Assembly (NCBI GenBank): GCA_903884125.1
Contig: CAISDR010000628.1
Span: 1 to 5,439 of the forward strand
DNA length: 5,439 bases
DNA from: an uncultured bacterium
GTDB taxonomy: Bacteria; Pseudomonadota; Alphaproteobacteria; CAISDR01
Direction of reading: 5' to 3'
This document shows, piece by piece, positions 1 to 5,439 of this stretch. The first letter of the stretch is position 1, and each line of letters starts with the position of its first letter. The notes beneath the pieces were generated by a model. The model saw nothing but the letters and a program-made list of their open reading frames with translations. It was not told where the DNA came from and searched no databases. The translations under genes and the position numbers were made by a program.

Positions 1-92
1 CGCAGCGCCATCAGGCGGTGCGCGGAGCGGAGGGCGAGGGAGGTTCCTGGGGGCCCACCTGGGCAAGTCCGGTGGGGGGTCTGGGGGGAGGG
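1..92. other. Non-coding, G-run-rich tract beyond istB, probably still inside the IS
   Basis: No convincing gene is present here. The plus strand carries runs of G at 49-53, 61-63, 74-79, 83-88 and 90-92, giving a strong strand skew. A possible stem pairs CCCACC (54-59) with GGTGGG (71-76) around an 11-base loop. It lies after the istB stop in the direction of transcription and could slow or end the istAB transcript, but no U-tract follows. The tract does not repeat the terminal sequence seen at 2415-2447, so the second IS end is not within it. Confidence 0.4.
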
Positions 93-821
93 TCAGCGGC
101 GATTTTTGAATCGCCAGCTTACGTTTCCAGTTTCGATGATGTCGCAATGATGGGTCAGGCGGTCGAGCATGGCTGTGGTCATCTTGGCATCGCCAAATAC
201 CTGCGGCCAATCGGCGAAGGCGAGATTGGTCGTAATGACGACCGATGTCGTCTCATAAAGCTTGCTGATCAAATGGAACAGCAACTGGCCGCCGGCATGG
301 CTGAAGGGCAGATAGCCCAATTCATCGATCACAATCAGGTCAAGCCGCTGCAGGTTTTCGGCAATCCGTCCGCTTTTCCCACCGGCCTTCTCACGCTCAA
401 GTTGGTTTACAAGGTCAACCAGATTGTAGAACCGTCCGCGTGCCCGCGTGCGGATGACGCCGGAAGCGATGGCTATCGCCAAGTGGGTTTTGCCGGTGCC
501 AGTGCCGCCGATCAGGATGATGTTGCGCTTGGCATCCAGGAAGTCACCATTCGCTAGTTCCCGCACCTGACCTTCATCAACCGGCGTGTCGCCAAAGACA
601 AAGCTGTCGAGATCCTTGAGGACCGGGAACTTGGCGCTGCCGATCCTGTAGTTGATTGATCGGGCCTGCCGGTGGGTAAGCTCCGCCCGGATCAGGCTAC
701 CAAGCAAAGGATAAAGTTCCTCGCGTCGGATCAATCCCTTGCCGGCAATCTCGTCAAAGTTTGCGCGCATACCGTAAAGCTTCAGATTGCTCATCGCCTC
801 AATCAATTGCTGGCGTTCCAT
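93..821 (-). CDS. istB: IS21-family transposition helper ATPase IstB
   Basis: IstB is the cytoplasmic AAA+ ATPase that binds target DNA and works with the IstA transposase in transposition; it is related to the replicative helicase loader DnaC. The 242-aa length is typical. A helical N-terminal region (about 1-95) precedes the ATPase core. The core shows a Walker A motif GGTGTGKT (105-112), a Walker B segment LIVIDELG (162-169), a sensor-type TTNL (197-200), and the conserved C-terminal stretch MLDRLTHHCDIIETG ending in SWRFKNRR. The ATG shares one base with the istA stop (TGATG). A strong Shine-Dalgarno AAGGAGG (835-829) lies 7 bases upstream inside the end of istA, which fixes the start and implies translational coupling. 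A hairpin, GGCGATT/AATCGCC (98-115), falls in the last codons. No truncation or missing motif is seen. Confidence 0.96.
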   Translation of the reverse strand: MERQQLIEAMSNLKLYGMRANFDEIAGKGLIRREELYPLLGSLIRAELTHRQARSINYRIGSAKFPVLKDLDSFVFGDTPVDEGQVRELANGDFLDAKRNIILIGGTGTGKTHLAIAIASGVIRTRARGRFYNLVDLVNQLEREKAGGKSGRIAENLQRLDLIVIDELGYLPFSHAGGQLLFHLISKLYETTSVVITTNLAFADWPQVFGDAKMTTAMLDRLTHHCDIIETGNVSWRFKNRR

Positions 822-2329
822 CAGGCTGCCTCCTTGTTCCGGCGCAGGGTGTCGTAACGCGCACAGTCGGCAACCGGTTCGACTGTCAGTCTCAGCGCGT
901 CTGGTGTTGTGATGCTGGGCGGAATCGGGGGCTGTATCTGACGCGCCAAAACCGCAAGGATGACATCGCCGTGAGCTATCCCGGCATCCAATGCCTCGCG
1001 ACAGGCGGCCTCAACCGTTTCCATGCCATGTTCCGGCACGCAGGCCAGGACGTTGACGAACTGGCGATCACCGTCTGCGTGATGTTTGAGCTTTGCCCGA
1101 ACCTGCGCGAAGGCCGGTGGCAAGTCCCAGTCTTTAAACGGCGCGCCATTGCGCAGGGCACCGGGCTTGCGGAGCAGAACCGGTAGATAATGCCAAGGAT
1201 CGTAAACAACATGGTCGCGCTTAAAGCTGCGCATATGATCAGCCACGACTTCGCCGTCATAAAGGACGACGATCCGCTCGGCATAAACACGAACCAGAAC
1301 TATTCGCCCGGCAGCACGCGCATCAACGCTGTATTTGTTGCGGTCATGAGCGATCAGACACGTTGTCGTCGCCCGCATCGGCTTCTCGCTAAAACCATCA
1401 AAGGGGCCGCGGAACGCCATCAGGCTTGATCGCTCCTCCTCAAAAACTTCCCAGATGGTTTTGTCCCGGAACTCAGGGTGCTTGGTGCGCTTGGCATAGG
1501 CCGTACATTGATCGGTCAGCCAATCATTCAACTCGATCAAACTCTTAACTCTGGGTCGGGGCCGGAACACAACATCGCGGATATTGCCCACCTGGTTCTC
1601 AACCTGGCCCTTCTCCCAACCTGATGCCGGCGTACACGCGACAGGTTCAACCAGGTGATGGGAGCACATTTGGAGAAAGCGCCGATTATATTCCCGGGCG
1701 CGACCGACAAAGACCGTCTCAACGGCGGTCTTCATATTATCGTAGATTCCGCGCCGGCAGACGCCGCCATAAAAGGCAAAGGCCTTGTCATGGGCGTCAA
1801 ACACCATCTCCTGGGTCTCACGAAAGTAGGCCCGAACAATCGGCATTCGGCTATAGGCCAGGCGCATATGCGCCACCTTCACCGTCAGTCCCAGCCCGCC
1901 GAATTCGATCTCCTCGTGGCTCCAATCAAATTGGTAGGCTTCACCGGGGTCATACTTCATCGGGATAAAAGCCTGCACCGGCACACGGGCTCGCTCGTCC
2001 CGCCATGACTTCGCAAACCGGTGAACGCTGTCATGTGCGCCTTCGTAACCCCGACCACGCAATTCCTCGAACAGACGCTGGGTGGATCGGCGTTGCCGCT
2101 TCGGCAGCTTAGCTTCCCGTTCCAAAATCTCGGTCAGAACCGGAACCCAGATCCCTAGCTTAGGCTGCGGCTGAACCTCACGCTCATATCGGAATTCTGT
2201 CGTATCCAGATGGATGGCTTTGCGCACCGTGTCTCGCGCAAGTCCGAGCTCACGCGCAATCTGCCGCAGACTCTTGCCGTTCTGGTAATGCTCAAAACGA
2301 ATCCGCGCGATGCCTTCCAAGCCCAACAT
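821..2329 (-). CDS. istA: IS21-family DDE transposase IstA
   Basis: IstA is the DDE recombinase that binds the IS termini and carries out strand cleavage and transfer. At 502 aa it is within the normal IS21 range. The N-terminus has a helix-turn-helix for end binding (about 18-40, SLRQIARELGLARDTVRKAI). An RNase H-like integrase core follows, with the likely catalytic triad D135 (in QFDWS), D197 (in YDNMK) and E244 (in KGQVEN). The C-terminal third (about 320-500) is the usual IS21 beta-rich tail. The ATG at 2329 matches where family members begin; upstream is only a G-rich GAGGGG (about 7 bases away) as a weak ribosome site, consistent with low expression. It is the first gene of the istAB pair and overlaps istB by one base. 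The frame has no internal stop or frameshift. Confidence 0.96.
   Translation of the reverse strand: MLGLEGIARIRFEHYQNGKSLRQIARELGLARDTVRKAIHLDTTEFRYEREVQPQPKLGIWVPVLTEILEREAKLPKRQRRSTQRLFEELRGRGYEGAHDSVHRFAKSWRDERARVPVQAFIPMKYDPGEAYQFDWSHEEIEFGGLGLTVKVAHMRLAYSRMPIVRAYFRETQEMVFDAHDKAFAFYGGVCRRGIYDNMKTAVETVFVGRAREYNRRFLQMCSHHLVEPVACTPASGWEKGQVENQVGNIRDVVFRPRPRVKSLIELNDWLTDQCTAYAKRTKHPEFRDKTIWEVFEEERSSLMAFRGPFDGFSEKPMRATTTCLIAHDRNKYSVDARAAGRIVLVRVYAERIVVLYDGEVVADHMRSFKRDHVVYDPWHYLPVLLRKPGALRNGAPFKDWDLPPAFAQVRAKLKHHADGDRQFVNVLACVPEHGMETVEAACREALDAGIAHGDVILAVLARQIQPPIPPSITTPDALRLTVEPVADCARYDTLRRNKEAA
829..835 (-). promoter_or_regulatory. Ribosome binding site of istB inside istA
   Basis: On the minus strand AAGGAGG stands 7 bases before the istB ATG, within the last codons of istA. 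It is far stronger than the site before istA. The one-base stop/start overlap plus this site suggests that ribosomes finishing istA re-initiate on istB and that more IstB than IstA is made. Confidence 0.75.
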
Positions 2330-2339
2330 CCCCCAACCC

Positions 2340-2412
2340 CTCGGGTAAAACCGAGAGATTGCCAGACCCGATCACATCGGGTGGCCTAATTTTGGAAGCG
2401 AAAGTCGCTTCC
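2340..2412. repeat. Three consecutive hairpins between the IS end and istA
   Basis: Three inverted repeats follow one another in the istA leader. CTCGG/CCGAG lies at 2340-2355 with a 6-base loop. ACCCGAT/ATCGGGT lies at 2366-2382 with a 3-base loop, and GCC/GGC at 2361-2363 and 2383-2385 can extend it across a 2-base bulge. GGAAGCG/CGCTTCC lies at 2394-2412 with a 5-base loop. They lie between the terminal repeats and the istA start codon. They could fold in the istA messenger, for example to block read-in transcripts from outside the IS, or serve as symmetric protein-binding sites. Function is inferred; the base pairing is read directly. Confidence 0.55.
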
Positions 2413-2447
2413 TACTGGCCGACTATTGCGCGCGATTTCACACAACA
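2380..2447 (-). repeat. istA-side terminus of the IS21 element with internal repeats
   Basis: Read inward on the minus strand, the end begins TGTTGTGTG or TGTGTG and then shows two related blocks: AATAGTCGGCCAG (2427-2415) and AAATTAGGCCACC (2392-2380), starting 35 bases apart. Repeated blocks of this kind near each end are the transposase-binding sites of IS21 elements. The matching opposite end is outside the window, so the inverted repeat could not be confirmed by pairing. The 62 bases from here to the next stop codon (2448-2509) hold nothing recognisable. Confidence 0.6.
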
Positions 2448-2509
2448 AACTTTCCAAAGCCACACCCGAACCGCCAGCAGAACCAATATTAAGTGATTTC
2501 AATTGCCCT

Positions 2510-2686
2510 CTAGAGCCGAGTTCCTTTACCGCCCACCAGGCCGAAAAACCACAAAATGCCTAAAATAAAGAAGGTCAGCGCAAACGCACCACCAAGCCCG
2601 GGGCCCCCGTAAAGACCGTAGCCGTAGTAGCCGCCGCCTCCGCCAAACAAAATGACTAATAAGAGCACAAGGAGAAGTGCGGGCAT
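2510..2686 (-). CDS. Small glycine-rich membrane protein, 58 aa
   Basis: The predicted peptide has a hydrophobic N-terminal segment (about 2-14, PALLLVLLLVILF), a glycine/tyrosine stretch (15-33, with five consecutive glycines and YYGYGLYGG), and a second hydrophobic segment (about 34-52). It ends in a short basic tail, KGTRL. It is most likely a two-helix inner-membrane hairpin, though the first segment could act as an uncleaved signal. The frame is open further upstream to an ATG at 2830. The start at 2686 is preferred because AGAGGA (2698-2693) lies 6 bases before it and because the extra 48 residues have no membrane-protein character. It vaguely recalls small DUF3309-like membrane peptides, but I do not recognise the family. 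It stands alone beside the IS end, and no convincing promoter was found. Confidence 0.6.
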   Translation of the reverse strand: MPALLLVLLLVILFGGGGGYYGYGLYGGPGLGGAFALTFFILGILWFFGLVGGKGTRL

Positions 2687-3064
2687 TCTGGGTCCTCTGA
2701 TCTCTCTAACGGCAAGCGATAATGCTGGTCTTGGAATTGCAAAAATAATCCAGTTGAACCAAATCGCTTTTGCGTTCACGCATGCGTCAGCCGCAGCAGA
2801 AATACCTTCAACTGTACCTATTTGATGCAAAACCTCTTACGACATTGCGTCATCGACAGCATCTTGCGCGTCTAATAAGCCGCCACAAAGCGTCGGAAAT
2901 TACTTATGGCAAAAACGCTTTTGTTAAATTTCGTAGATTTTCTATCTTTTGATTATTTTTTTGGTGAAACAAATGTTGTCAAATTCAATGAACCTGATCA
3001 TGCGGGCGGTCCAAAGTTGGGGATCAGAGCAAATCAGGAACGGACTCAGCACTTGGCTGGATGA
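2687..3064. other. Gene-poor, AT-rich intergenic stretch
   Basis: Nothing here is firmly a gene. The part from 2880 to 2985 is clearly richer in A and T than its surroundings. A 7-bp inverted repeat AAAGCGT (2887-2893) / ACGCTTT (2915-2921) has a long 21-base loop and no T-run directly after it, so it is a poor terminator. The 10-mer AAAGTTGGGG occurs at 3013-3022 and 3064-3073, exactly 51 bases (17 codons) apart and in the same frame as the downstream DUF2891-like fragment. That frame is open from about 2980 to a TGA at 3062, so degraded coding sequence may start there. The promoter of the 58-aa membrane protein should lie in the left part, but no good -35/-10 pair was found. Confidence 0.4.
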
Positions 3065-3193
3065 AAGTTGGGGCGCAGGTCACGCCACAGCAATCAGGCA
3101 TTGCCTGAAGTAACCGGCGAACATTATGAAGGCGGGCACTGGCTTGGCACATTTGCAGTGTATTTGACTACACAGGCAGGGTTGAACCAATGA
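3065..3193 (+). pseudogene. C-terminal remnant resembling DUF2891 proteins
   Basis: This stop-to-stop segment of 42 codons ends at TGA 3191-3193. It encodes ALPEVTGEHYEGGHWLGTFA followed by VYLTTQAG, which resembles from memory the conserved end of DUF2891 proteins (ALP-V-G-Y-G-HWL-TFAVY). It has no start codon or ribosome site of its own. The same frame is interrupted by TGA at 3062-3064, and the several hundred upstream residues expected for the family are missing; what precedes is AT-rich and non-matching. It is therefore a gene scar left by deletion or rearrangement. It is the only plus-strand coding trace in the window and converges on the minus-strand DUF1254 gene. The assignment is by recall of the family motif and needs a profile search. 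Confidence 0.55.
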
Positions 3194-3206
3194 GGGACGC
3201 GCATAA

Positions 3207-3239
3207 GGGGACAGCCAAGCTATCAAGCACACTGTCCCC
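3207..3239. repeat. Perfect 8-bp inverted repeat GGGGACAG/CTGTCCCC
   Basis: The arms GGGGACAG (3207-3214) and CTGTCCCC (3232-3239) pair perfectly around a 17-base loop. It lies 15 bases past the stop of the DUF1254 gene and 13 bases past the end of the plus-strand remnant, so it is between convergent reading frames. It could act as a two-way terminator, but no T-run follows on either strand. GGGGACAG arms also occur in dispersed palindromic (REP-like) repeats of many bacteria, which is an alternative reading. A competing pairing, AGCAC (3226-3230) with GTGCT (3240-3244), would enclose the right arm. Confidence 0.5.
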
Positions 3240-3254
3240 GTGCTGTCTCAATCA

Positions 3255-4685
3255 TCAGTGTGTTGCCGGTGGTGTATCCACACGCTGGATGGGCGGCGGG
3301 ACCCAGACACCCGACAGAGCCTCTGCCTTAGGCAGGTAGAGCCTTAGACTGAAATTCTGGATACCCGGCCCTAACGGAAGCCAATTCATGTTTCGATCAG
3401 ACCCCGGACTGGCTGTCTGCAAATAGAGGTCCAGCGATCCATCAGCATTATATTTCAGGGGGTCCCTGTCACCAAGCGCATAGCGGTCAATGACATTGGG
3501 GGTTGTGAACCCATCTTTATCGTAGGCTGTTATTGACCAAAACGCCCCGACTGGCGGCAATGTACCTGGCGGAAAGTGCATAATATACTGATAGGCGCCG
3601 TCTATCTGCCTTCCCTCAGAGTCGATATCTGCACGGGGATAGATCGCGTCAAACGGCCGATTAGCGCCAAGCCCGGCCATAGCAATTGTCGCTCGCTGCA
3701 AATAATCTGATCCATAACTTCCGATGGACGTTGTCCGGACACGCCAGCCATTCCGTGGCTCACCCATTTGCATCGCATATTTAACAAAATGTTTTTGCCC
3801 TGCTGCCGCCGCATGTTGCAGTGCCGACTGAACCATTGGTGACAATTTTCCAAATGAAAACTGGTTTGATGCAACCAGCCCAATCATTTTCATCCGGGCG
3901 ATGATTGGATGATCAATATTATGCGGTTTATTCAACTGCACTAACTTTAGTCCATAGGTAAAGAAGTTGTTTGCGTCCATTCGCGCTACTGTCGCCAGCG
4001 GAGGCGATTTTGGATCAACTGTTGGGTCAGTTGTCCCCGTAGCTGGTGTGACATCTGGTTTGCCCCATTGGCTCAGTGGCACCAGCGTGAAGGAACGCTG
4101 AATATCGTGAACAAAAGCATAATCAGCAGGACCATTGGTTTGCACCCGCCCGATAATCCATACCATCGGCGTTGGTGCCTCAATACGCTCAACGCCTTTG
4201 GGCAAAGTCCCATGCCAGCCAGGTGCTGTAATCGCAAACGTACCGCCTTCAGGACCCAGGGTTTCACTGCTTGGGTTTGCGAAAACATCTGTCCACATAT
4301 CATAAAGCGGCAACAGAAAATATCGGCCTTTGGTGTCCCCCACTTTAAGGATCATCGGCTCACGGGTCAGATCCAGCCAGGCATTAGAATAAAGTGTGTC
4401 GAAATTAGGCCTTACAACATCACGAAAATCACCCGGCGGGAATGTCGGTAGGTGGACGATTTGATTGATCGGCGCCCGCATCGGAATATCACCGGCATGG
4501 ACAACATTCGTCTGCTGACGGCGGGTCACATCCATGATCACCAATGGATAGAGATAGGTGTAAGCCTCAAGGGCGATTTGTTCAGCCTTTGTTTCATCAA
4601 TCGTTATCGCCCGGACATCAACCGGACACATGACAAGCACGACACCGATCAATCCACCCCACCAACTGGCAAATAGAGATTTCAT
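3255..4685 (-). CDS. Secreted DUF1254-DUF1214 domain protein
   Basis: This 476-aa exported protein has the full two-domain layout of the family. A signal peptide spans about 1-26 (MKSLF, hydrophobic core GGLIGVVLVM, cleavage likely after VRA), pointing to the periplasm. DUF1254 (about 35-200) shows VRPNFDTLYSNAWLDL (91-106) and RYFLLPLYDMWTDVF (121-135). DUF1214 (about 320-465) shows GAFWSITAYD (380-389), DRDPLKYNADGSLDLYLQ (406-423) and NWLPLGPG with FSLRLYLP (434-452). The family has no settled biochemical role that I can state, so no reaction is given. The ATG at 4685 is chosen because GGAGG lies 7 bases before it; a TTG two codons earlier is too close to that site. It follows the alkyl sulfatase gene by 68 bases on the same strand with no evident terminator, suggesting co-transcription. 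No truncation is seen. Confidence 0.9.
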   Translation of the reverse strand: MKSLFASWWGGLIGVVLVMCPVDVRAITIDETKAEQIALEAYTYLYPLVIMDVTRRQQTNVVHAGDIPMRAPINQIVHLPTFPPGDFRDVVRPNFDTLYSNAWLDLTREPMILKVGDTKGRYFLLPLYDMWTDVFANPSSETLGPEGGTFAITAPGWHGTLPKGVERIEAPTPMVWIIGRVQTNGPADYAFVHDIQRSFTLVPLSQWGKPDVTPATGTTDPTVDPKSPPLATVARMDANNFFTYGLKLVQLNKPHNIDHPIIARMKMIGLVASNQFSFGKLSPMVQSALQHAAAAGQKHFVKYAMQMGEPRNGWRVRTTSIGSYGSDYLQRATIAMAGLGANRPFDAIYPRADIDSEGRQIDGAYQYIMHFPPGTLPPVGAFWSITAYDKDGFTTPNVIDRYALGDRDPLKYNADGSLDLYLQTASPGSDRNMNWLPLGPGIQNFSLRLYLPKAEALSGVWVPPPIQRVDTPPATH

Positions 4686-4692
4686 TTCCAAT

Positions 4693-4697
4693 CCTCC
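4693..4697 (-). promoter_or_regulatory. Ribosome binding site deciding the DUF1254 gene start
   Basis: GGAGG on the minus strand is followed by a 7-base spacer and ATG at 4685. The in-frame TTG at 4691-4689 begins only one base after GGAGG, so initiation there is unlikely. The start is therefore moved two codons downstream of the longest reading frame. Confidence 0.8.
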
Positions 4698-4753
4698 AAT
4701 TCAATTTCTGGTCCCAGGAAACCGGATGGCAAGCATAATGCAGATCAGCGCTT

Positions 4754-5439
4754 TTAAGCGGCGGTATCTAGCTTCAACCCTTTTATATCAAAGCAGGACA
4801 GAGCCCGAAGCGCCTCGCCAGTGTTACCGGACAGTGTCGTCGTTCCGGATTGAATTAAATCGGACAGTGTGACGGTGCCAGTTAAAACCCTGATCCAATC
4901 ACCATAGGCAATCGATACAATCGAATCCGTTTCCTCGCCCGCACTCGCGACGGCAACGCAATTACGCACATGCAAACCCGCCTTAGTGCCATCAGCAAAT
5001 GTAAAGCCGACGTGATGATCAATCCCTTTCGCCAGTTCAAAATCCAGCAATACGCGAAGCAGATGCAGACACTGGTAGGGCGAAAGGGTCGCCAATTGGC
5101 CAGCATTCAGTCGATGGGTGCGAAAGCGCGTCATGTCTGAAGAACCATCAAGGTCCAGTGCCTTGGTTATGCACCAGTTCCGGATATTGGCAGCAGAAGA
5201 GCGATAGCCAATATCGCGCAATACATCCGCCAACAACTTTCGGTCCAATTCAGATGCATCAGTCCGGCGTGCCAGGAAGGTAGCCAGTTCCAGAGCCCAG
5301 CGCAGATCATTTGCCACGCGCGCTTCATCTATCATCTGTATCAATCGGCCCTCTCCGCCCAGCGCCACAACCATGCGATTAGCACGATCCATAGGCTCTA
5401 GCGGAAATAACTTTGCAGGGTTGCCGTCGAACCATCCGA
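4754..5439 (-). CDS. Alkyl sulfatase (MBL-fold, SdsA/BDS1 type), C-terminal part; N-terminus beyond window
   Basis: The frame is open to the right edge, giving 227 residues before the TAA at 4754. It starts GWFDGNPAKLFPLEP, close to the GWFDGNPANLxPLPP signature of linear alkyl sulfatases, and continues through MVVALGGEGRLI and the helical stretch NDLRWALELATFLARR to VLRDIGYRSSAANIRNWCIT, all typical of the alkyl-sulfatase dimerisation domain. From about residue 118 (SPYQCLHLLRVLLDFELAKG) it is the SCP2-like C-terminal domain thought to hold the alkyl chain. The family hydrolyses alkyl sulfate esters to alcohol and inorganic sulfate with a dinuclear zinc site. The zinc ligands are in the N-terminal metallo-beta-lactamase domain, which is not visible, so activity, export signal and subtype cannot be judged. 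The internal ATG at 5392 is not the true start. The DUF1254 gene follows on the same strand. Confidence 0.9.
   Translation of the reverse strand, partial: GWFDGNPAKLFPLEPMDRANRMVVALGGEGRLIQMIDEARVANDLRWALELATFLARRTDASELDRKLLADVLRDIGYRSSAANIRNWCITKALDLDGSSDMTRFRTHRLNAGQLATLSPYQCLHLLRVLLDFELAKGIDHHVGFTFADGTKAGLHVRNCVAVASAGEETDSIVSIAYGDWIRVLTGTVTLSDLIQSGTTTLSGNTGEALRALSCFDIKGLKLDTAA

Larger units (their letters stand above)
1..2447 (-). mobile_element. IS21-family insertion sequence, istB-proximal end cut by the window edge
   Basis: The element is recognised by its adjacent, co-oriented istA (DDE transposase) and istB (AAA+ helper ATPase), the defining pair of the IS21 family. Both reading frames are full length and keep their key motifs, so the element looks potentially active. 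The terminus upstream of istA is placed at 2444-2447: read inward on the minus strand it begins TGTTGTGTG (or TGTGTG) and has internal repeats ending in GGCC, as IS21 termini usually have. No matching terminus occurs in the 92 bases beyond istB, so that end is probably left of position 1. Target-site duplication therefore cannot be checked. The exact right boundary is uncertain by a few bases. Confidence 0.85.

Noticed and set aside
18..557. 179-codon plus-strand frame opposite istB
   Set aside because: It is antisense to a full-length istB with intact motifs and has no recognisable domain, so it is a shadow frame.
761..1186. 141-codon plus-strand frame opposite istB/istA
   Set aside because: It lies antisense to the istA C-terminus and istB start with no domain features.
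1655..2008. 117-codon plus-strand frame opposite istA
   Set aside because: It mirrors the catalytic core of istA on the other strand, so it is a coding-strand artefact.
2687..2830. N-terminal extension of the small membrane protein to an ATG at 2830
   Set aside because: The frame is open, but AGAGGA at 2698-2693 supports the start at 2686 and the added 48 residues do not resemble a membrane or signal sequence.
2887..2921. AAAGCGT/ACGCTTT inverted repeat as a terminator
   Set aside because: The loop is 21 bases, the stem is weak, no T-run directly follows and no gene ends upstream of it on the plus strand.
2770..2952. 60-codon plus-strand frame in the AT-rich stretch
   Set aside because: No ribosome site and no recognisable features; its basic composition is what random AT-rich sequence gives.
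4068..4451. 127-codon plus-strand frame opposite the DUF1254 gene
   Set aside because: It is antisense to a complete, domain-supported gene and shows no features of its own.
4626..4685. Lipoprotein signal (LVMC) in the DUF1254 protein
   Set aside because: Methionine before the cysteine does not fit a lipobox, and a signal peptidase I site after VRA fits better.
4754..5392. Reading the alkyl sulfatase fragment as a complete 212-aa protein starting at ATG 5392
   Set aside because: The same frame continues upstream to the window edge through the family signature GWFDGNPA, so the ATG is internal.

Overview
The window is a stretch of proteobacterial chromosome, most likely alphaproteobacterial. 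This rests on the family of the IS21 transposase pair, on the alkyl sulfatase and DUF1254/DUF1214 neighbours, and on general codon use; no marker gene fixes the taxon. All intact genes lie on the minus strand.

Positions 1 to about 2447 are one IS21-family insertion sequence. It carries an apparently intact istA (DDE transposase, 502 aa) and istB (AAA+ helper ATPase, 242 aa), joined by a TGATG stop/start overlap. The istA-proximal terminus is visible at about 2444-2447, with two transposase-binding-type repeats and three consecutive hairpins inside it. The istB-proximal terminus is not recognisable and probably lies just left of the window.

Positions 2448-3254 are a gene-poor joint. They hold a 58-codon glycine-rich membrane protein (2510-2686, minus), an AT-rich stretch with nothing certain in it, and a decayed plus-strand C-terminal fragment that resembles the end of DUF2891 proteins (3065-3193). 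A perfect 8-bp GGGGACAG/CTGTCCCC inverted repeat (3207-3239) follows.

Positions 3255-5439 hold two co-oriented genes read leftwards. First in transcription order is the C-terminal third of a linear alkyl sulfatase (metallo-beta-lactamase fold, SdsA/BDS1 type), whose N-terminal catalytic part is beyond the right edge. After a 68-bp gap comes a secreted 476-aa DUF1254-DUF1214 protein. The spacing and the absence of an evident terminator suggest one transcription unit. The alkyl sulfatase would release alcohol and sulfate from alkyl sulfate esters; the role of the exported DUF1254 partner is unknown.

The most notable points are the alkyl sulfatase plus DUF1254 pairing, the DUF2891-like gene scar ending next to the GGGGACAG hairpin, and the hairpin-rich IS terminus. 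No CRISPR array, tRNA, rRNA or defence system was seen.
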